Below, piece after piece: positions 46,300 through 55,219 of a stretch of 64,000 nucleotides of DNA; position 1 is the first letter of the stretch; each line of letters opens with the position of its first letter. The DNA comes from Myxococcus eversor (lineage in GTDB: Bacteria > Myxococcota > Myxococcia > Myxococcales > Myxococcaceae). The position numbers were made by a program, and so were the translations under genes. The notes beneath the pieces are model-generated. The model saw nothing but the letters and a program-made list of their open reading frames with translations, had not been told where the DNA came from and did not search any database. The stretch is from NCBI RefSeq assembly GCF_010894455.1, contig NZ_JAAIXY010000003.1, positions 248,001-312,000 of the forward strand, written 5' to 3'.

Positions 46300-47868
46300 A
46301 TGTCGTCCTTCTCTCCCGGCAGCGCCCGCGTCCCCCGCCCCGCCGAGCCGTGGCTCGAGGAGCTCGACATCCTCGTGCGGGCCCGCTACCCGTTGCTCTA
46401 CCTGGTGTCGTGGGAGGAGCACCGCGTGGACGCCATCCTCGCGGAGCTGGCGCGCGCGCACGGCAAGGCCCTCTTCACCTGGTCCATCACCCGGGGCCTG
46501 CGCAGCGTGGGCACCTCGCGCACCGCGCCCCTGCCCGAGGACACGCGCAACCCCATCGACGCGATGGCCGCCATCGAGAAGCTGGGCGAGCCCGCGCTGG
46601 TGGTGCTCAAGGACTTCCATCCCTATCTGGAGGACCGGGGCGTGGTGCGCGCCCTGCGCGAGCTGGCGCACTTCCTCAAGAGCACCTTCACCACCGTCAT
46701 CCTCCTGTCGCCCACCCTGCTCATCCCCGTCGAGTTGGAGAAGGAAATCTCGGTCATCGATGTGCCGATGCCCGGGTACAACGACCTGCTCCAGCTCTTG
46801 AAAGAGATTGTCGCGGTGGTGCGGCGGACGAACAAAGCCACCATCGACCTGTCGAGGGACCACGCCGACCAGCTCATCAAGGCGGCGCTGGGGTTGACGA
46901 TGGCCGAGGCGGAGAACGCGTTCGCCAAGGCCATTGCCCATGACGGCAAGCTGGGCCCCGAGGACATCAAGCGCATCCAGGACGAGAAGCGTCAGGTGAT
47001 TCGCAAGAGCGGGTTGCTCGAGTACTACCCGCCCGAGGAGACGCTGGGGAACGTGGGCGGGCTGGAGAACCTCAAGGGGTGGCTCAGCCAGCGCACCGCG
47101 GCCTTCGGAGAGCGGGCCCGCCAGTTCGGCCTGCCCGAGCCCCGGGGACTGTTGCTCCTCGGTGTGCAGGGCTGTGGCAAGAGCCTCACCGCGAAGGCCG
47201 TGTCGGCGCACTGGAACCTGCCGCTCCTGCGGCTGGACATGGGCCGCATCTTCAGCGGGCTGATTGGCTCCTCCGAAGAGAACCTGCGCAAGGCCATCCG
47301 CGTGGCGGAGAGCGTGGCGCCGGTGGTGTTGTGGGTGGACGAAATCGAGAAGGGGCTGTCCGGCGTGGCTTCCTCCGGCGCGGGGGATACCGGCGTGTCG
47401 GCGCGCGTCTTCGGCACGCTGTTGACGTGGCTCCAGGAGAAGACGGCGCCGGTGTTCGTGGTGGCCACGGCCAACCGCATCGACGGCCTTCCGCCCGAGG
47501 TCCTGCGCAAGGGGCGCTTCGACGAAATCTTCTTCATCGACCTGCCCGAGCAGGCCGAGCGAGAGGAGATCTTCCGCATCCACCTGCGACGGCGGAAGCG
47601 GGCGCCGGAGGGCTTCTCGATGGAGGAGCTGGCCACGCTCACCGAGGGCTTCAGCGGCGCCGAAATCGAGCAGGTGGTGGTGGCCGGCCTCTATGAGGCC
47701 TTCGCGGAGGACACCGAGCTGGCGCAGCAGCACCTGGTGCGCACCATCCGGGACACCTTCCCCTTGTCGGTGACGATGCACGACGAGATTCGCCGGTCGC
47801 GCGACTGGGCGAGAGGCCGCACGCGTCCGGCCTCGTCCGCGAGAACCCCGCCCCCGAGGGCGACATGA
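46300..47868 (+). CDS. AAA-family ATPase (Ycf46-like)
   Basis: A 522-residue AAA ATPase of the Ycf46 type found in cyanobacteria and many bacteria. Residues 1-230 are the family-specific N-domain (ELDILVRARYPLLYLVSWEE...). The AAA module begins near 245 (ENLKGWLSQRTAAFGERARQ). Walker A is LLGVQGCGKSLTAKAV (about 286-301), Walker B is VVLWVDEIEKGLSG (about 342-355) and sensor/arginine-finger segments follow (FVVATANRIDGLPPEVLRKG). Lys and Glu are in place, so it should hydrolyse ATP. Chloroplast/cyanobacterial Ycf46 has no settled role. Its stop overlaps the next ATG by ATGA, linking it to the zinc-ribbon protein. Confidence 0.9.
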   Translation: MSSFSPGSARVPRPAEPWLEELDILVRARYPLLYLVSWEEHRVDAILAELARAHGKALFTWSITRGLRSVGTSRTAPLPEDTRNPIDAMAAIEKLGEPALVVLKDFHPYLEDRGVVRALRELAHFLKSTFTTVILLSPTLLIPVELEKEISVIDVPMPGYNDLLQLLKEIVAVVRRTNKATIDLSRDHADQLIKAALGLTMAEAENAFAKAIAHDGKLGPEDIKRIQDEKRQVIRKSGLLEYYPPEETLGNVGGLENLKGWLSQRTAAFGERARQFGLPEPRGLLLLGVQGCGKSLTAKAVSAHWNLPLLRLDMGRIFSGLIGSSEENLRKAIRVAESVAPVVLWVDEIEKGLSGVASSGAGDTGVSARVFGTLLTWLQEKTAPVFVVATANRIDGLPPEVLRKGRFDEIFFIDLPEQAEREEIFRIHLRRRKRAPEGFSMEELATLTEGFSGAEIEQVVVAGLYEAFAEDTELAQQHLVRTIRDTFPLSVTMHDEIRRSRDWARGRTRPASSARTPPPRAT

Positions 47869-48575
47869 GCTCCAAGCTGTCGCGCTTCCTCCACCTGGAG
47901 AAGGACCGGGGCGAGCGAGGGAAGCAGGAGCTGCCGCCCCAGCTTCAAGACGGAGGGCGCCGCTTCGAGGACATCGCCGAGCGCGGCGCGCTGCCCCAGG
48001 GTGATGTCCCGGAGGCGCACCTGGAGCGCTTCAAGGCCCAGCCTCCCGTGGTGCTGGAGCACCGGCCGGAGACGTCGGAGGACGACGGGCCGGACTTTCC
48101 CCGCTGCGTCGTCTGCGCGTCGGACAACGGCCGCTTCGCGAAGTATTGCCAGCAGTGCGGCGCCGACCTGGGGACGCCCGAGCAGCTTGAATACAGGGAG
48201 CAGCTCGCGCGCGAGCATCGGGAGCAGCGCGCGAAGCAGCGTGGCATCGAACGGGAGGACGGGCTCCAGCGACTGGAGCAGGAGCGCCGCGAGGATGCGG
48301 AGCGCTACGCGTTCCTCCTGAAGAAGCTGCGCGAGGAGGAGCAGAAGCACGGCGCGTGGCGCATCCTCGCGCGTCACTCCACCCTGGGCACGGGACTGCT
48401 GGCGTTGATGCCCTCGACGCTCGGGCGGTGTCTCGTCATGGTGTCCTATGTCGGGGGGGCGCTCATGCTGATGCGCTTCGGCCGAGGCGACGCGCGCTGG
48501 ATAGGCCTCGGAATGATGTGCTTCCTCGTCCTGCTGTTCACCCCGTGGAGGACACGGCTCGGGCGCTGGCGATGA
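47865..48575 (+). CDS. Zinc-ribbon protein with coiled coil and two C-terminal membrane segments
   Basis: A 236-residue protein of unknown function. A zinc-ribbon-like knuckle is visible: CVVC at about residue 81-84 and CQQC at about 94-97. A highly charged helix of about 50 residues follows (QLAREHREQRAKQRGIERED...), likely a coiled coil. Two hydrophobic segments close the protein (GRCLVMVSYVGGALMLM and WIGLGMMCFLVLLFT). The layout, cytoplasmic zinc ribbon then membrane anchor, suggests it recruits its translationally coupled partner, the AAA ATPase, to the membrane. The ATG at 47865 overlaps the ATPase stop by 4 nt. Confidence 0.7.
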   Translation: MSSKLSRFLHLEKDRGERGKQELPPQLQDGGRRFEDIAERGALPQGDVPEAHLERFKAQPPVVLEHRPETSEDDGPDFPRCVVCASDNGRFAKYCQQCGADLGTPEQLEYREQLAREHREQRAKQRGIEREDGLQRLEQERREDAERYAFLLKKLREEEQKHGAWRILARHSTLGTGLLALMPSTLGRCLVMVSYVGGALMLMRFGRGDARWIGLGMMCFLVLLFTPWRTRLGRWR

Positions 48576-48669
48576 GGGGCCAGGGTGTCCGCTCCATCCG
48601 AGCTGGCGAAGGGCGGCACCCCGGACCTGGACTCCTCGGGGCCACGCGGCTTCGGTCGTAGGAACAGTG

Positions 48670-48690
48670 GGCCGCGAGGGTTTCGCGGCC
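48670..48690. terminator. Hairpin between the zinc-ribbon gene and larC
   Basis: GGCCGCGA (48670-48677) and TCGCGGCC (48683-48690) form a perfect 8-bp stem with a GGGTT loop, in the gap between two convergent genes. It can stop both transcripts. No T-tract. Confidence 0.6.
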
Positions 48691-48712
48691 TCGGGTGACA
48701 GCGCGCTTCAGC

Positions 48713-49882
48713 TCAGGAAGAACCGAGCGCCACCAGGGCCGCGGCCACCACCTGCTTGAGGGGGACACCCGCGGCCTCGGCGATGCGGCGGCAGTCCTCG
48801 AACTCGGGGTGGGCATTGAGCACGGCGCCGTCGCGCAGGCCGCGCTTCACGCGCACCCGGCCCCACGGCGTCTCCACCTCCACCCAGTCGCGCTCCAGCG
48901 CCTGTCGCTCCACGCGGTGGTAGCGCACGCCCAGCGTGGTGGACTCGCGCAGCAGCGTGTCCACCACCTTGTCGCGCAAGCCGCCTTCCACCAGCGCGCT
49001 CAACAGGTGCCCGGGGCGGCTCTTCTTCATCACCACGGGCGTAATCCACGCATCCAGCGCGTCAACGGCGAGCAGCCGCTCCACCAGGTGCCCCAGCAAC
49101 TGCGGCGTGGCGTCGTCCAGGTTGGCCTCCACCACCCACAGGCCCTCCGAGCGCGCAGCCTCCATGCGACCCAGGGACGCCCGCAGCACGTTGGGCCGGT
49201 CCTTGAAGTCCTTGGTGCCCACGCCGTAGCCCACCTTCTCCACGATGAAGTCGGGCGGGTGGCCAATGTGCGCGAGCACCTTGAGCAGCGCGGCGCCGGT
49301 GGGCGTCGTCAGCTCGCCCACGCCCTCGAAGCGCACGGGCACGTCGCGCAAGAGCTCCAGCGTGGCCGGCACCGGAATGGGCATGGTGCCGTGCGCCACG
49401 CGGATGGAGCCGCTGCCCAGCGGGGGCGGCGCCGCGTGGACCTCCGGGTCTCCCAACAACTCCAGCACCACCGCCGCGCCGCAGATGTCGACGATGGAGT
49501 CCACCGCGCCCACCTCGTGGAAGTGGATGTCGTCGATGGAGACGCCGTGCACCTTCGCCTCGGCCTCGCCGATGGCGCGAAACACCGCGAGCGCGCGCTC
49601 CTTCACCCGAGGCGACAGCGTGGACGCGGACTCGATGAGGCGGCGGATGTCCGCGTAGGCGCGGTGCGGGTGCGCCTCGCGCGTGTCCAGCACCACATCC
49701 AGGTGGGTGCCGCTGATGGCGTGGCGCACGGCGCGACTCACCGCCAGCTTCCACCCCGGGACACTCAGGCCGCGCAGCGCGGCTTCAATCGCCTCGGGCT
49801 TGAGCCCCAGGTCGATGCCCGCCGCCAGGAACATGTCCCCGGCGATGCCGCCCACCGGCTCCAGGTAGAGGATGCGTCGCAT
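48713..49882 (-). CDS. larC: Nickel-pincer cofactor biosynthesis protein LarC
   Basis: A 389-residue CTP-dependent nickel insertase that completes the pincer cofactor used by lactate racemase and relatives. The N-terminus ILYLEPVGGIAGDMFLAAGID, then IHFHEVGAVDSIVDICG (metal-binding His/Glu/Asp), and RFEGVGELTTPTGAAL are LarC signatures; LWVVEANLDDATPQLLG begins the C-terminal nucleotide-binding half. In some bacteria larC is split by frameshift into C1/C2; here it is one frame. The ATG at 49882 is 5 nt after the larB stop. I see no lar E or larA in the window. Confidence 0.93.
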   Translation of the reverse strand: MRRILYLEPVGGIAGDMFLAAGIDLGLKPEAIEAALRGLSVPGWKLAVSRAVRHAISGTHLDVVLDTREAHPHRAYADIRRLIESASTLSPRVKERALAVFRAIGEAEAKVHGVSIDDIHFHEVGAVDSIVDICGAAVVLELLGDPEVHAAPPPLGSGSIRVAHGTMPIPVPATLELLRDVPVRFEGVGELTTPTGAALLKVLAHIGHPPDFIVEKVGYGVGTKDFKDRPNVLRASLGRMEAARSEGLWVVEANLDDATPQLLGHLVERLLAVDALDAWITPVVMKKSRPGHLLSALVEGGLRDKVVDTLLRESTTLGVRYHRVERQALERDWVEVETPWGRVRVKRGLRDGAVLNAHPEFEDCRRIAEAAGVPLKQVVAAALVALGSS

Positions 49883-49887
49883 GGTGC

Positions 49888-50640
49888 TCACCGCCGCCCC
49901 TTGGTGCGGGAGACGAGCGCCGCGTAGAAGCCTCCGCCGAAGCCGTTGTCGATGTTCATCGTCGCCACGTTGGAGGCGCACGAGTTCACCATCGCCAACA
50001 GCGCGGACAGGCCCTTGAAGTTGGCGCCGTAGCCCACCGACGTGGGCACCGCGACGACGGGGATGCCCACCAGGCCCCCCAGCGCGCTCGCCAGCGCCCC
50101 CTCCATGCCCGCCACCACCACCGCGACGTGGCACTCCTGGATTTCCTCCCGGCGCCGCAGCAGCCGGTGGATGCCCGCCACGCCCACGTCGTAGACGCGC
50201 CGCACCTCCGCGCCCATGGCCTCGGCCGTCACCGCGGCCTCCTCCGCCACGGGGATGTCGCTGGTGCCCGCGGTGACGATGGCCACCTTGCCCGAGCGCA
50301 CCTTGCCCTGCTTGAGATGGAAGATGCGCGCCACCGGGTGGTACAGCCCCTTGGGGAAGCGCGACACCAGGACTTCGGCCTTGTCCGGCTGCAGCCGCGT
50401 CACCAGCACCGTCTGCTTGCGCTCCACCAGCGCGCCGACGATGCCCAACAACTGCTCCACCGTCTTCGGCTCGCCCAGCACGACTTCGGGGAAGCCGAAG
50501 CGGAGGTTGCGGTGGGTATCGAGCGTCGCGTACCCCAGCTCCGCGAAGGGCAAATCCTTGAGCTTGCCCACGGCGGCATCCACCGAGACGCGGCCCGACT
50601 TCACGCTCCCCAGGAGCAGCTTCAGCGCCTTCTCATCCAT
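49888..50640 (-). CDS. larB: Pyridinium-3,5-biscarboxylic acid mononucleotide synthase LarB
   Basis: A 250-residue enzyme that carboxylates and hydrolyses nicotinic acid adenine dinucleotide, the first step of the nickel-pincer cofactor. It has the PurE-like AIR-carboxylase fold: VAIVTAGTSDIPVAEEAAVT is the PurE-type phosphate/substrate loop, VAGMEGALASALGG the second, and VPTSVGYGANFKGLSALLAM follows. Length matches the family (about 245). It lies 24 nt after difG and may be read through from the dif operon, though no functional link is known. Confidence 0.93.
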   Translation of the reverse strand: MDEKALKLLLGSVKSGRVSVDAAVGKLKDLPFAELGYATLDTHRNLRFGFPEVVLGEPKTVEQLLGIVGALVERKQTVLVTRLQPDKAEVLVSRFPKGLYHPVARIFHLKQGKVRSGKVAIVTAGTSDIPVAEEAAVTAEAMGAEVRRVYDVGVAGIHRLLRRREEIQECHVAVVVAGMEGALASALGGLVGIPVVAVPTSVGYGANFKGLSALLAMVNSCASNVATMNIDNGFGGGFYAALVSRTKGRR

Positions 50641-50664
50641 GGGGCCCGTCTACCCTGAAACGGG

Positions 50665-51264
50665 CTACACGCCCAGCCGCGCCAGGAGCGCCCGGGAGCT
50701 CTCCCGCTCCAGCACCAGGAGCAGCTGCCCGCTCACCGGGGGATTGGCCGCCGCCATGAAGCGCGCCTCCAGCACCACCACCCGGCTGGCGTCGCCCTCC
50801 ACCTGGGACACCGCCGCGTCCACCAGCGCCCGCGCCGAGTCCCGACGCAGGGTGGGCACCGACGGCATCAGCCGCCACGACGTCAGCTTGCCGATGGCGG
50901 ACAGGCAGGCGCTCGCGACGATGTTGGCGGCCTCCGACACCGCGCTGTCGCGCTCGGCCTGCCCGGTCTCCTGCCCGCCCAACAGCAGCGTCTCCAGCGC
51001 CGTCCCGTCCGCGAGCGGCATCGCCAGCATCAACACGCCCCGCAGCCCGCCGGTGATGGAGAGCCAGGCCGCCACCGCGGGCGAGTCACCGCCCAACAAC
51101 CCCGCCGCGTCCGACGGGCCGGTGAGCACCACGCGGGGGACGGAGAGGTCCACCTGGCGCCCGCCCATCAGCCGGGAGAGGGCGTTGGCTGCATGGCCGC
51201 AGCCGATGTTGGCCACCTCGCGCAGGGCATCGAGCTGCGCGTCGCTGGGAACGGGAAAGCTCAC
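50665..51264 (-). CDS. difG: CheC-like phosphatase DifG
   Basis: A 199-residue CheC-family protein. Both CheC signatures are present: LREVANIGCGHAANALSRLM near the N-terminus and VSEAANIVASACLSAIG near residue 110; each supplies the Glu and Asn used to remove phosphate from CheY-P. In M. xanthus DifG acts on DifD-P and lowers exopolysaccharide production together with it. The ATG overlaps the difE stop by 4 nt. Length is normal for CheC (about 200). Confidence 0.9.
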   Translation of the reverse strand: MSFPVPSDAQLDALREVANIGCGHAANALSRLMGGRQVDLSVPRVVLTGPSDAAGLLGGDSPAVAAWLSITGGLRGVLMLAMPLADGTALETLLLGGQETGQAERDSAVSEAANIVASACLSAIGKLTSWRLMPSVPTLRRDSARALVDAAVSQVEGDASRVVVLEARFMAAANPPVSGQLLLVLERESSRALLARLGV

Positions 51265-53705
51265 GCGGAGAGTAACCTCGGAACATCCAGGATGAAGACC
51301 GGACGGCCGCTTCCGAGGATGGTCACACCTGAGAGACCCGGCAACAAATCCAACGGCCGGGACAGCGGCTTGAGCACCACTTCCTCCTGACCCAGGAGCC
51401 GGTCCACGCCCAGCGCCACCCGGCCAGAGTCACCCTCCATCACCACGAAGGGCCTGACGCCCCGCATGCCCGGCGTCGGCACCCCGACGAGCGTGTCCAG
51501 TGCGTGCACGGGCAACAGCGAGTTGCCATGCGGCAAGAGCGCCGTCTCCCTGCTGCGGCTGAGCGCGTCGCCGTCCGCCTCCGTGGCGCCCACCACCTTG
51601 GCGATGGGCAGGCCGAACACCTCGTCCCCCACCTCCACCAGCAGCAGGTGCACCACCGCCACCGTCAGCGGCAGCCGCAGCGTGAAGCGCGTGCCCCGGC
51701 CCGGCTCGCTGTCGATTTCGAGCGTGCCGCCCACGCTCTCCACCACGCGCTTGACGGCGTCCATGCCCACGCCCCGGCCGGAGATGTCCGTGATGTCCTT
51801 CGCCGTGGACACGCCGGGCAGGCACGACAACATGAACGCCTCCCGGTCCGTCAGTCGCGTGGCGACCTCGGCGGGGAGCAGTCCGCGCGCCACCGCCGCG
51901 GCCTTCAGCTTCGCGGGGTTCATGCCCCGGCCGTCATCCTCCAGCTCGATGATGACCCGGTCCCTGGCGCGCTTGACGGCCACCAGCACGCGCCCGCGCG
52001 GGCCCTTCTTCGCGGCGATGCGCTCCTCGGGGGACTCCAGGCCGTGGTCGATGCAGTTGCGCAACAGGTGCAGCAGCGGGTCCGACAGCTCGTCGAGGAT
52101 GGCGCGGTCCAGCTCGATTTCGGCGCCGGTGATGACCAGGTCGACCTCGCGCTCCTTGCGCCGGGCGATGTCGCGCGCCGCGCGGGGCAACCGGTCGGTG
52201 ATGAGCGACAGCGGCGTCATGCGCGCCGACATCACCTTGTCGTGCAGGTCCTTCACCAGCGTGTGCAGCCGGTAGACGCCTTCGTCCAGCACGGGCCGCA
52301 CCGTCTCCGGCAGCACCTTGCCCACCTCGCGCAGGCGCGCCGTGGCGAGCATCAGCTCGCCCACCGTGTCGAGGAAGTAGTCGAGCAGCTCCGTGCGCAC
52401 GCGCACCGTGCGCGACGAGGAGTCACCCGCGACACGGCCTCCCTCGGACGTCGCCGTGGGGACGACCACCGGCAGGGCGATGGCGACGGCCGGCTTCACC
52501 GAGACGACGTCCACCTCCGCCACGTTCTTGAGCGAGGCCTGGATGCCCGCCTCGCCCACGGACGTTTCAATTTCCAGTTGGATGTAGCCGTCTGGAATGC
52601 GCCCGGCCTTCAGCTCCTCCAGCGCGGGCCGCAGGTCCACCAGCGTGCCCAGGTTGGTGAGCCGCTTGTGCACCAGGAAGGCGCGCACGCCGGGAACCTG
52701 GCACGTGGGGGAGATGCGCAGCCGCACCGCCCAGCGCTGGGTGGCGCGACCGTCGGCGGAAGCCTCTCCGGGAAGCGGGCCGGTGGAGGCCGCCTTGAGC
52801 GCCGTCCCCAGGTCCGCCACCTGCGCCTCGGTGAGCACCGGCGGCGTCACCGTGGCGACATGGCCATTGCCGGAGGACGGAGGCGCGCCGATGCCCAGCA
52901 CCTCGCGCACGCCTCCAGCGCCGTTCTCCGTCACCGTCAGCCGGGGTGGCGCGTCCGGAGAAACGGCTCCCTGCGAGCCATTGCCCGGAGGTGTGTCGCC
53001 TCCCGGGCCCGGCGCTCCACCCGGGGAACTGTCCGTCACGGGAGCCGAGGACCCGCTCGTACCCGACGACGCGCCTCCGCCAGAGCCCGCGCCACCACTG
53101 CCCGACGACGTGCCTCCGCCAGAGCCCGCGCCACCACTGCCCGACGACGTGCCTCCGCCGGAGCCCGCACCGCCACCACTGCCGTCCGTGCCAGCACCCG
53201 ACGCAGGAGCCGCGCCACCACCGCTGCCCGACGAGCCCGAGCCGGAGTCCCCTCCACCCTCGGGGTCCTCGGGCTTGTTCACGGTGACCTTGGCGACGCG
53301 GGTGGCGGTGGGCGCATGGCCCGTCATCGCCGTGACGCGGACCCCCAGTTGCGCGAGCAGCGCCGCCGCGTCATCCGGGGGGCGTCCCTCGGCCACCGCG
53401 CGCACCTGCGCCAGCAGCGTGTCCGAGGCACTCAGCAGCAGGTCCACCAGGTCCCGGTCCAGCCGGCCACGGTCCTGCCGCACGGCGTCCACCAGGTCTT
53501 CCACCCGGTGCGCGACGATGGCGATGGGCTCGAAGCCCATCGACGACGCCATGCCCTTCACCGAGTGGGCGTGGCGGAACATCGAGTCCACCGCGCTCGA
53601 GGAGCCCTCACGCTCCAACTGCACCAGGTCCCGCCCGAGCGCCTCGAGGTGCTCGGTGGCCTCCGAGATGAAGAGGCCCAGGTAGCGGGACATGTCCATC
53701 GTCAT
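51261..53705 (-). CDS. difE: CheA-like histidine kinase DifE
   Basis: An 814-residue CheA. The Hpt domain carries His47 in FRHAHSVKGMASSMGF. A long Gly/Ser/Ala-rich linker (about 145-230) includes a tandem 13-residue repeat. A P2-like segment follows, then the dimerisation helices, the HATPase domain (LLRNCIDHGLESPEERIAAK, DDGRGMNPAKL, GRGVGMDAVKRVV) and a CheW-like C-terminal domain (LLLVEVGDEVFGLPIAKV). In M. xanthus DifE is the kinase of the pathway governing exopolysaccharide and S-motility. The ATG at 53705 has GACGAGGTC upstream; an ATG two codons later is possible. Confidence 0.94.
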   Translation of the reverse strand: MTMDMSRYLGLFISEATEHLEALGRDLVQLEREGSSSAVDSMFRHAHSVKGMASSMGFEPIAIVAHRVEDLVDAVRQDRGRLDRDLVDLLLSASDTLLAQVRAVAEGRPPDDAAALLAQLGVRVTAMTGHAPTATRVAKVTVNKPEDPEGGGDSGSGSSGSGGGAAPASGAGTDGSGGGAGSGGGTSSGSGGAGSGGGTSSGSGGAGSGGGASSGTSGSSAPVTDSSPGGAPGPGGDTPPGNGSQGAVSPDAPPRLTVTENGAGGVREVLGIGAPPSSGNGHVATVTPPVLTEAQVADLGTALKAASTGPLPGEASADGRATQRWAVRLRISPTCQVPGVRAFLVHKRLTNLGTLVDLRPALEELKAGRIPDGYIQLEIETSVGEAGIQASLKNVAEVDVVSVKPAVAIALPVVVPTATSEGGRVAGDSSSRTVRVRTELLDYFLDTVGELMLATARLREVGKVLPETVRPVLDEGVYRLHTLVKDLHDKVMSARMTPLSLITDRLPRAARDIARRKEREVDLVITGAEIELDRAILDELSDPLLHLLRNCIDHGLESPEERIAAKKGPRGRVLVAVKRARDRVIIELEDDGRGMNPAKLKAAAVARGLLPAEVATRLTDREAFMLSCLPGVSTAKDITDISGRGVGMDAVKRVVESVGGTLEIDSEPGRGTRFTLRLPLTVAVVHLLLVEVGDEVFGLPIAKVVGATEADGDALSRSRETALLPHGNSLLPVHALDTLVGVPTPGMRGVRPFVVMEGDSGRVALGVDRLLGQEEVVLKPLSRPLDLLPGLSGVTILGSGRPVFILDVPRLLSA
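53062..53181. repeat. Tandem 39-bp repeat inside difE
   Basis: Three units at 53062-53100, 53101-53139 and 53140-53181 (the last 42 bp). Units one and two differ at one base. The repeat encodes a Gly/Ser/Ala-rich linker of 13 residues per unit in DifE. Near-identity suggests recent slippage and possible strain-to-strain length variation. Confidence 0.7.
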
Positions 53706-53755
53706 GGCCCGACCTCGTCAGGAAGCGAAGCGAGACCGCCCGGAGGCGATGCCGC

Positions 53756-54124
53756 TCACGCCTCTCCCAGGACCTTCTTCACCACGGCCAGCACGTCCTC
53801 GGCGCGGAACGGCTTGACGATGAAGTCCGAGGCACCCGCCTCGATGGCCTCCATCACCAGGCTCTCCTGCCCGAGCGCGGAGCACATGATGACCACCGCG
53901 CTGCTGTCGTGCTTGATGATCTCCCGCGTGGCCTCGATGCCGCTCTTGAAGGGCATCACGATGTCCATCGTCGTGAGGTCGGGCTTCAAATCCTTGTACT
54001 TCTCCACGGCCTCCAGACCGTTGGCCGCTTCGCCGACGACCTCGAACCCTCCAGACGCGAAGATGTCCTTGATCATGTTGCGCATGAAGATGGCATCGTC
54101 GACGACCAGGACCTTCTTAGCCAT
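53756..54124 (-). CDS. difD: CheY-like response regulator DifD
   Basis: A 122-residue single-domain receiver. Acid pair Asp9-Asp10, phospho-Asp54 in TTMDIVMPFKSG, Thr/Ser region IMCSALGQ and Lys in DFIVKPF are all present. It is close to Thermotoga-type CheY in style (MxxKVLVVDDAIFMRNMI). In M. xanthus DifD draws phosphate from DifE and so reduces exopolysaccharide signalling. It sits between difC and difE, as in the known locus. Confidence 0.92.
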   Translation of the reverse strand: MAKKVLVVDDAIFMRNMIKDIFASGGFEVVGEAANGLEAVEKYKDLKPDLTTMDIVMPFKSGIEATREIIKHDSSAVVIMCSALGQESLVMEAIEAGASDFIVKPFRAEDVLAVVKKVLGEA

Positions 54125-54199
54125 GTGAAGAACTCCGCCTCCGAATCGCCTAGCCTAGAGGAGCGCGGACACTATCACCCGCGCTTTCCAGGGGGCTAC

Positions 54200-54622
54200 T
54201 CACTTGGAATGGGTGAACAAGGCAACCACCGCGGCGTCCAGTCCCTCGGGATCCAACACGGTCACTCCCAGGCCGCCCAACCGAGCAACGCCACGGATGG
54301 CCGGCGTCAACTTGCCCGGCGCCGCGCTCACCCGCTCCACCGCTTCGATTCCATCCACGTCCGTCACCAACAGTCCCAGATCCCTGCGGCCCCGGTCCAG
54401 CAGAACCACGCGGGACGGTGGCGTGGCACCGTCCGGCAACCCCAGGAGCTGACGCAGCTCCACCACCGTCACCACCCGGCCCCGCAGGTTCATCACTCCC
54501 GTTATCGCCGGAGGCGCGCGCGGAACACGGGTGAAGCGCTCCGGGGGAACGACGACCTCCCGCACCGCCGACAGTGGCAGCCCGTAGCGCTCCTTCTCCA
54601 CCCGGAAGATGACGTGCCGCAC
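54200..54622 (-). CDS. difC: CheW-like coupling protein DifC
   Basis: A 140-residue CheW-domain protein linking the MCP DifA to the kinase DifE. The start RHVIFRVEKERYGLPLSAVR is the first CheW strand pattern, and the conserved turn is ITGVMNLRGRVVTVVELR. Length is usual for CheW (about 140-170). It follows difB after 15 nt; a 75-nt gap separates it from difD. Confidence 0.9.
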   Translation of the reverse strand: MRHVIFRVEKERYGLPLSAVREVVVPPERFTRVPRAPPAITGVMNLRGRVVTVVELRQLLGLPDGATPPSRVVLLDRGRRDLGLLVTDVDGIEAVERVSAAPGKLTPAIRGVARLGGLGVTVLDPEGLDAAVVALFTHSK

Positions 54623-54637
54623 AGAGGTCGTGTTGTA

Positions 54638-55215
<578 letters not shown>

Positions 55216-55219
<4 letters not shown>

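Noticed and set aside
51504-54128. Long plus-strand frame (874 codons) opposite difE
   Set aside because: Antisense to an unmistakable CheA; composition is shadow-type.
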